Below are positions 43,932 to 44,047 of a stretch of DNA of 44,047 nucleotides, in pieces. Location: NCBI GenBank assembly GCA_017938285.1, contig JAGBBW010000127.1:1-44047 (forward strand), given 5' to 3'. A program made the position numbers and the translations under genes. This DNA is from Lachnospiraceae bacterium. GTDB taxonomy: Bacteria > Bacillota > Clostridia > Lachnospirales > Lachnospiraceae. The notes under the pieces are model-generated. The model did not search any database. It was not told the origin of the DNA and saw nothing but the letters and a program-made list of their open reading frames with translations. Position 1 is the stretch's first letter; each line of letters begins with the position of its first letter.

Positions 43932-44047
43932 ATGTTAGAAACAAAAATAATTATTGAGACAGATAGATTGATTTTAAGAAGATACTGTAAAGAAGATTTA
44001 CAAGATTTATATGAGTATTTATCTGATGAAGAAGTGGTAAAACATGA
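43932..44047 (+). CDS. GNAT family N-acetyltransferase, 3'-truncated by window edge
   Basis: 38 complete codons. IIIETDRLILRRYCKEDLQ is the characteristic N-terminus of RimJ/RimL-like GNATs. ACGGAGG lies eight bases upstream. The catalytic core is beyond the window. Confidence 0.8.
   Translation, partial: MLETKIIIETDRLILRRYCKEDLQDLYEYLSDEEVVKH

Noticed and set aside
34875-44047. Integron with attC sites
   Set aside because: Genes are in one direction, but I see no integrase gene and no GTTRRRY/RYYYAAC-type long imperfect inverted repeats at regular junctions.
1-44047. CRISPR array, tRNA or rRNA genes, insertion sequences, prophage
   Set aside because: No regularly spaced repeats, cloverleaf sequences, rRNA stretches or transposase/integrase/phage structural genes were seen.

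Overview
The window looks like chromosome of a low-to-mid GC Gram-positive anaerobe of the Clostridia, most likely a gut Lachnospiraceae. The reasons are strong AGGAGG-type ribosome binding sites, sigma-A promoters, many intrinsic hairpin terminators, a DUF1846 gene, a LysM-anchored secreted pectin esterase, and cytoplasmic GH35/GH28 enzymes next to it. The genus assignment is inference.

Layout. 1-3.3 kb: 3' part of a GH35 beta-galactosidase, a structured intergenic repeat, and a GH28 polygalacturonase-like enzyme without signal peptide (intracellular pectin-oligosaccharide use). 3.3-9.5 kb: DUF1846 protein (minus strand), a GlsB/YeaQ-type membrane peptide, an SLC45-like MFS transporter, a GDPD phosphodiesterase, a coiled-coil membrane protein and a small SGNH hydrolase (minus strand). 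9.5-17.3 kb: arginine biosynthesis, with argG on the minus strand, maf, and the operon argC-GNAT-argJ-argB-argD closed by a clear terminator, then dtd. argG and argC carry the same 14-bp element at their promoters, a candidate ArgR site. 17.3-19.2 kb: a 42-residue Gly/Cys-rich peptide gene, a cyclophilin and a MerR-family regulator.

19.2-25.4 kb is the most striking part. A 1928-residue secreted protein combines a CE8 pectin methylesterase, two SGNH (CE12-like) deacetylase domains, Ig-like modules, a concanavalin-like domain and two LysM repeats. Its 307-bp upstream region holds a promoter with a 19-bp spacer and a dyad (the MerR-activator architecture), three 11-bp-phased direct repeats, and a leader hairpin that could act as an attenuator. 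The regulator gene directly upstream is a MerR protein. The whole looks like a self-contained wall-anchored pectin de-esterification module with its own control.

25.4-28.9 kb: MATE exporter and an xpt-pbuX purine salvage pair. 28.9-34.9 kb: small single-domain genes (AlkZ-related, GNAT, DUF5662, DUF3592-like, EF-Tu domain-2 protein) and a phosphorylase / metallo-beta-lactamase / DinB-like / nucleotidyltransferase run. 34.9-44.0 kb: a same-strand array of small cargo genes (five GNATs, HD hydrolase, XRE-methyltransferase fusion, PHP phosphatase, HIT, FMN reductase, HAD, epimerase, racemase-like). It contains gene debris (an HD-gene tail and a DUF1016 nuclease tail) and becomes visibly AT-richer after about 40 kb, which suggests a hot spot of gene acquisition. 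The 126-bp structured repeat of the first region recurs here in inverted orientation.
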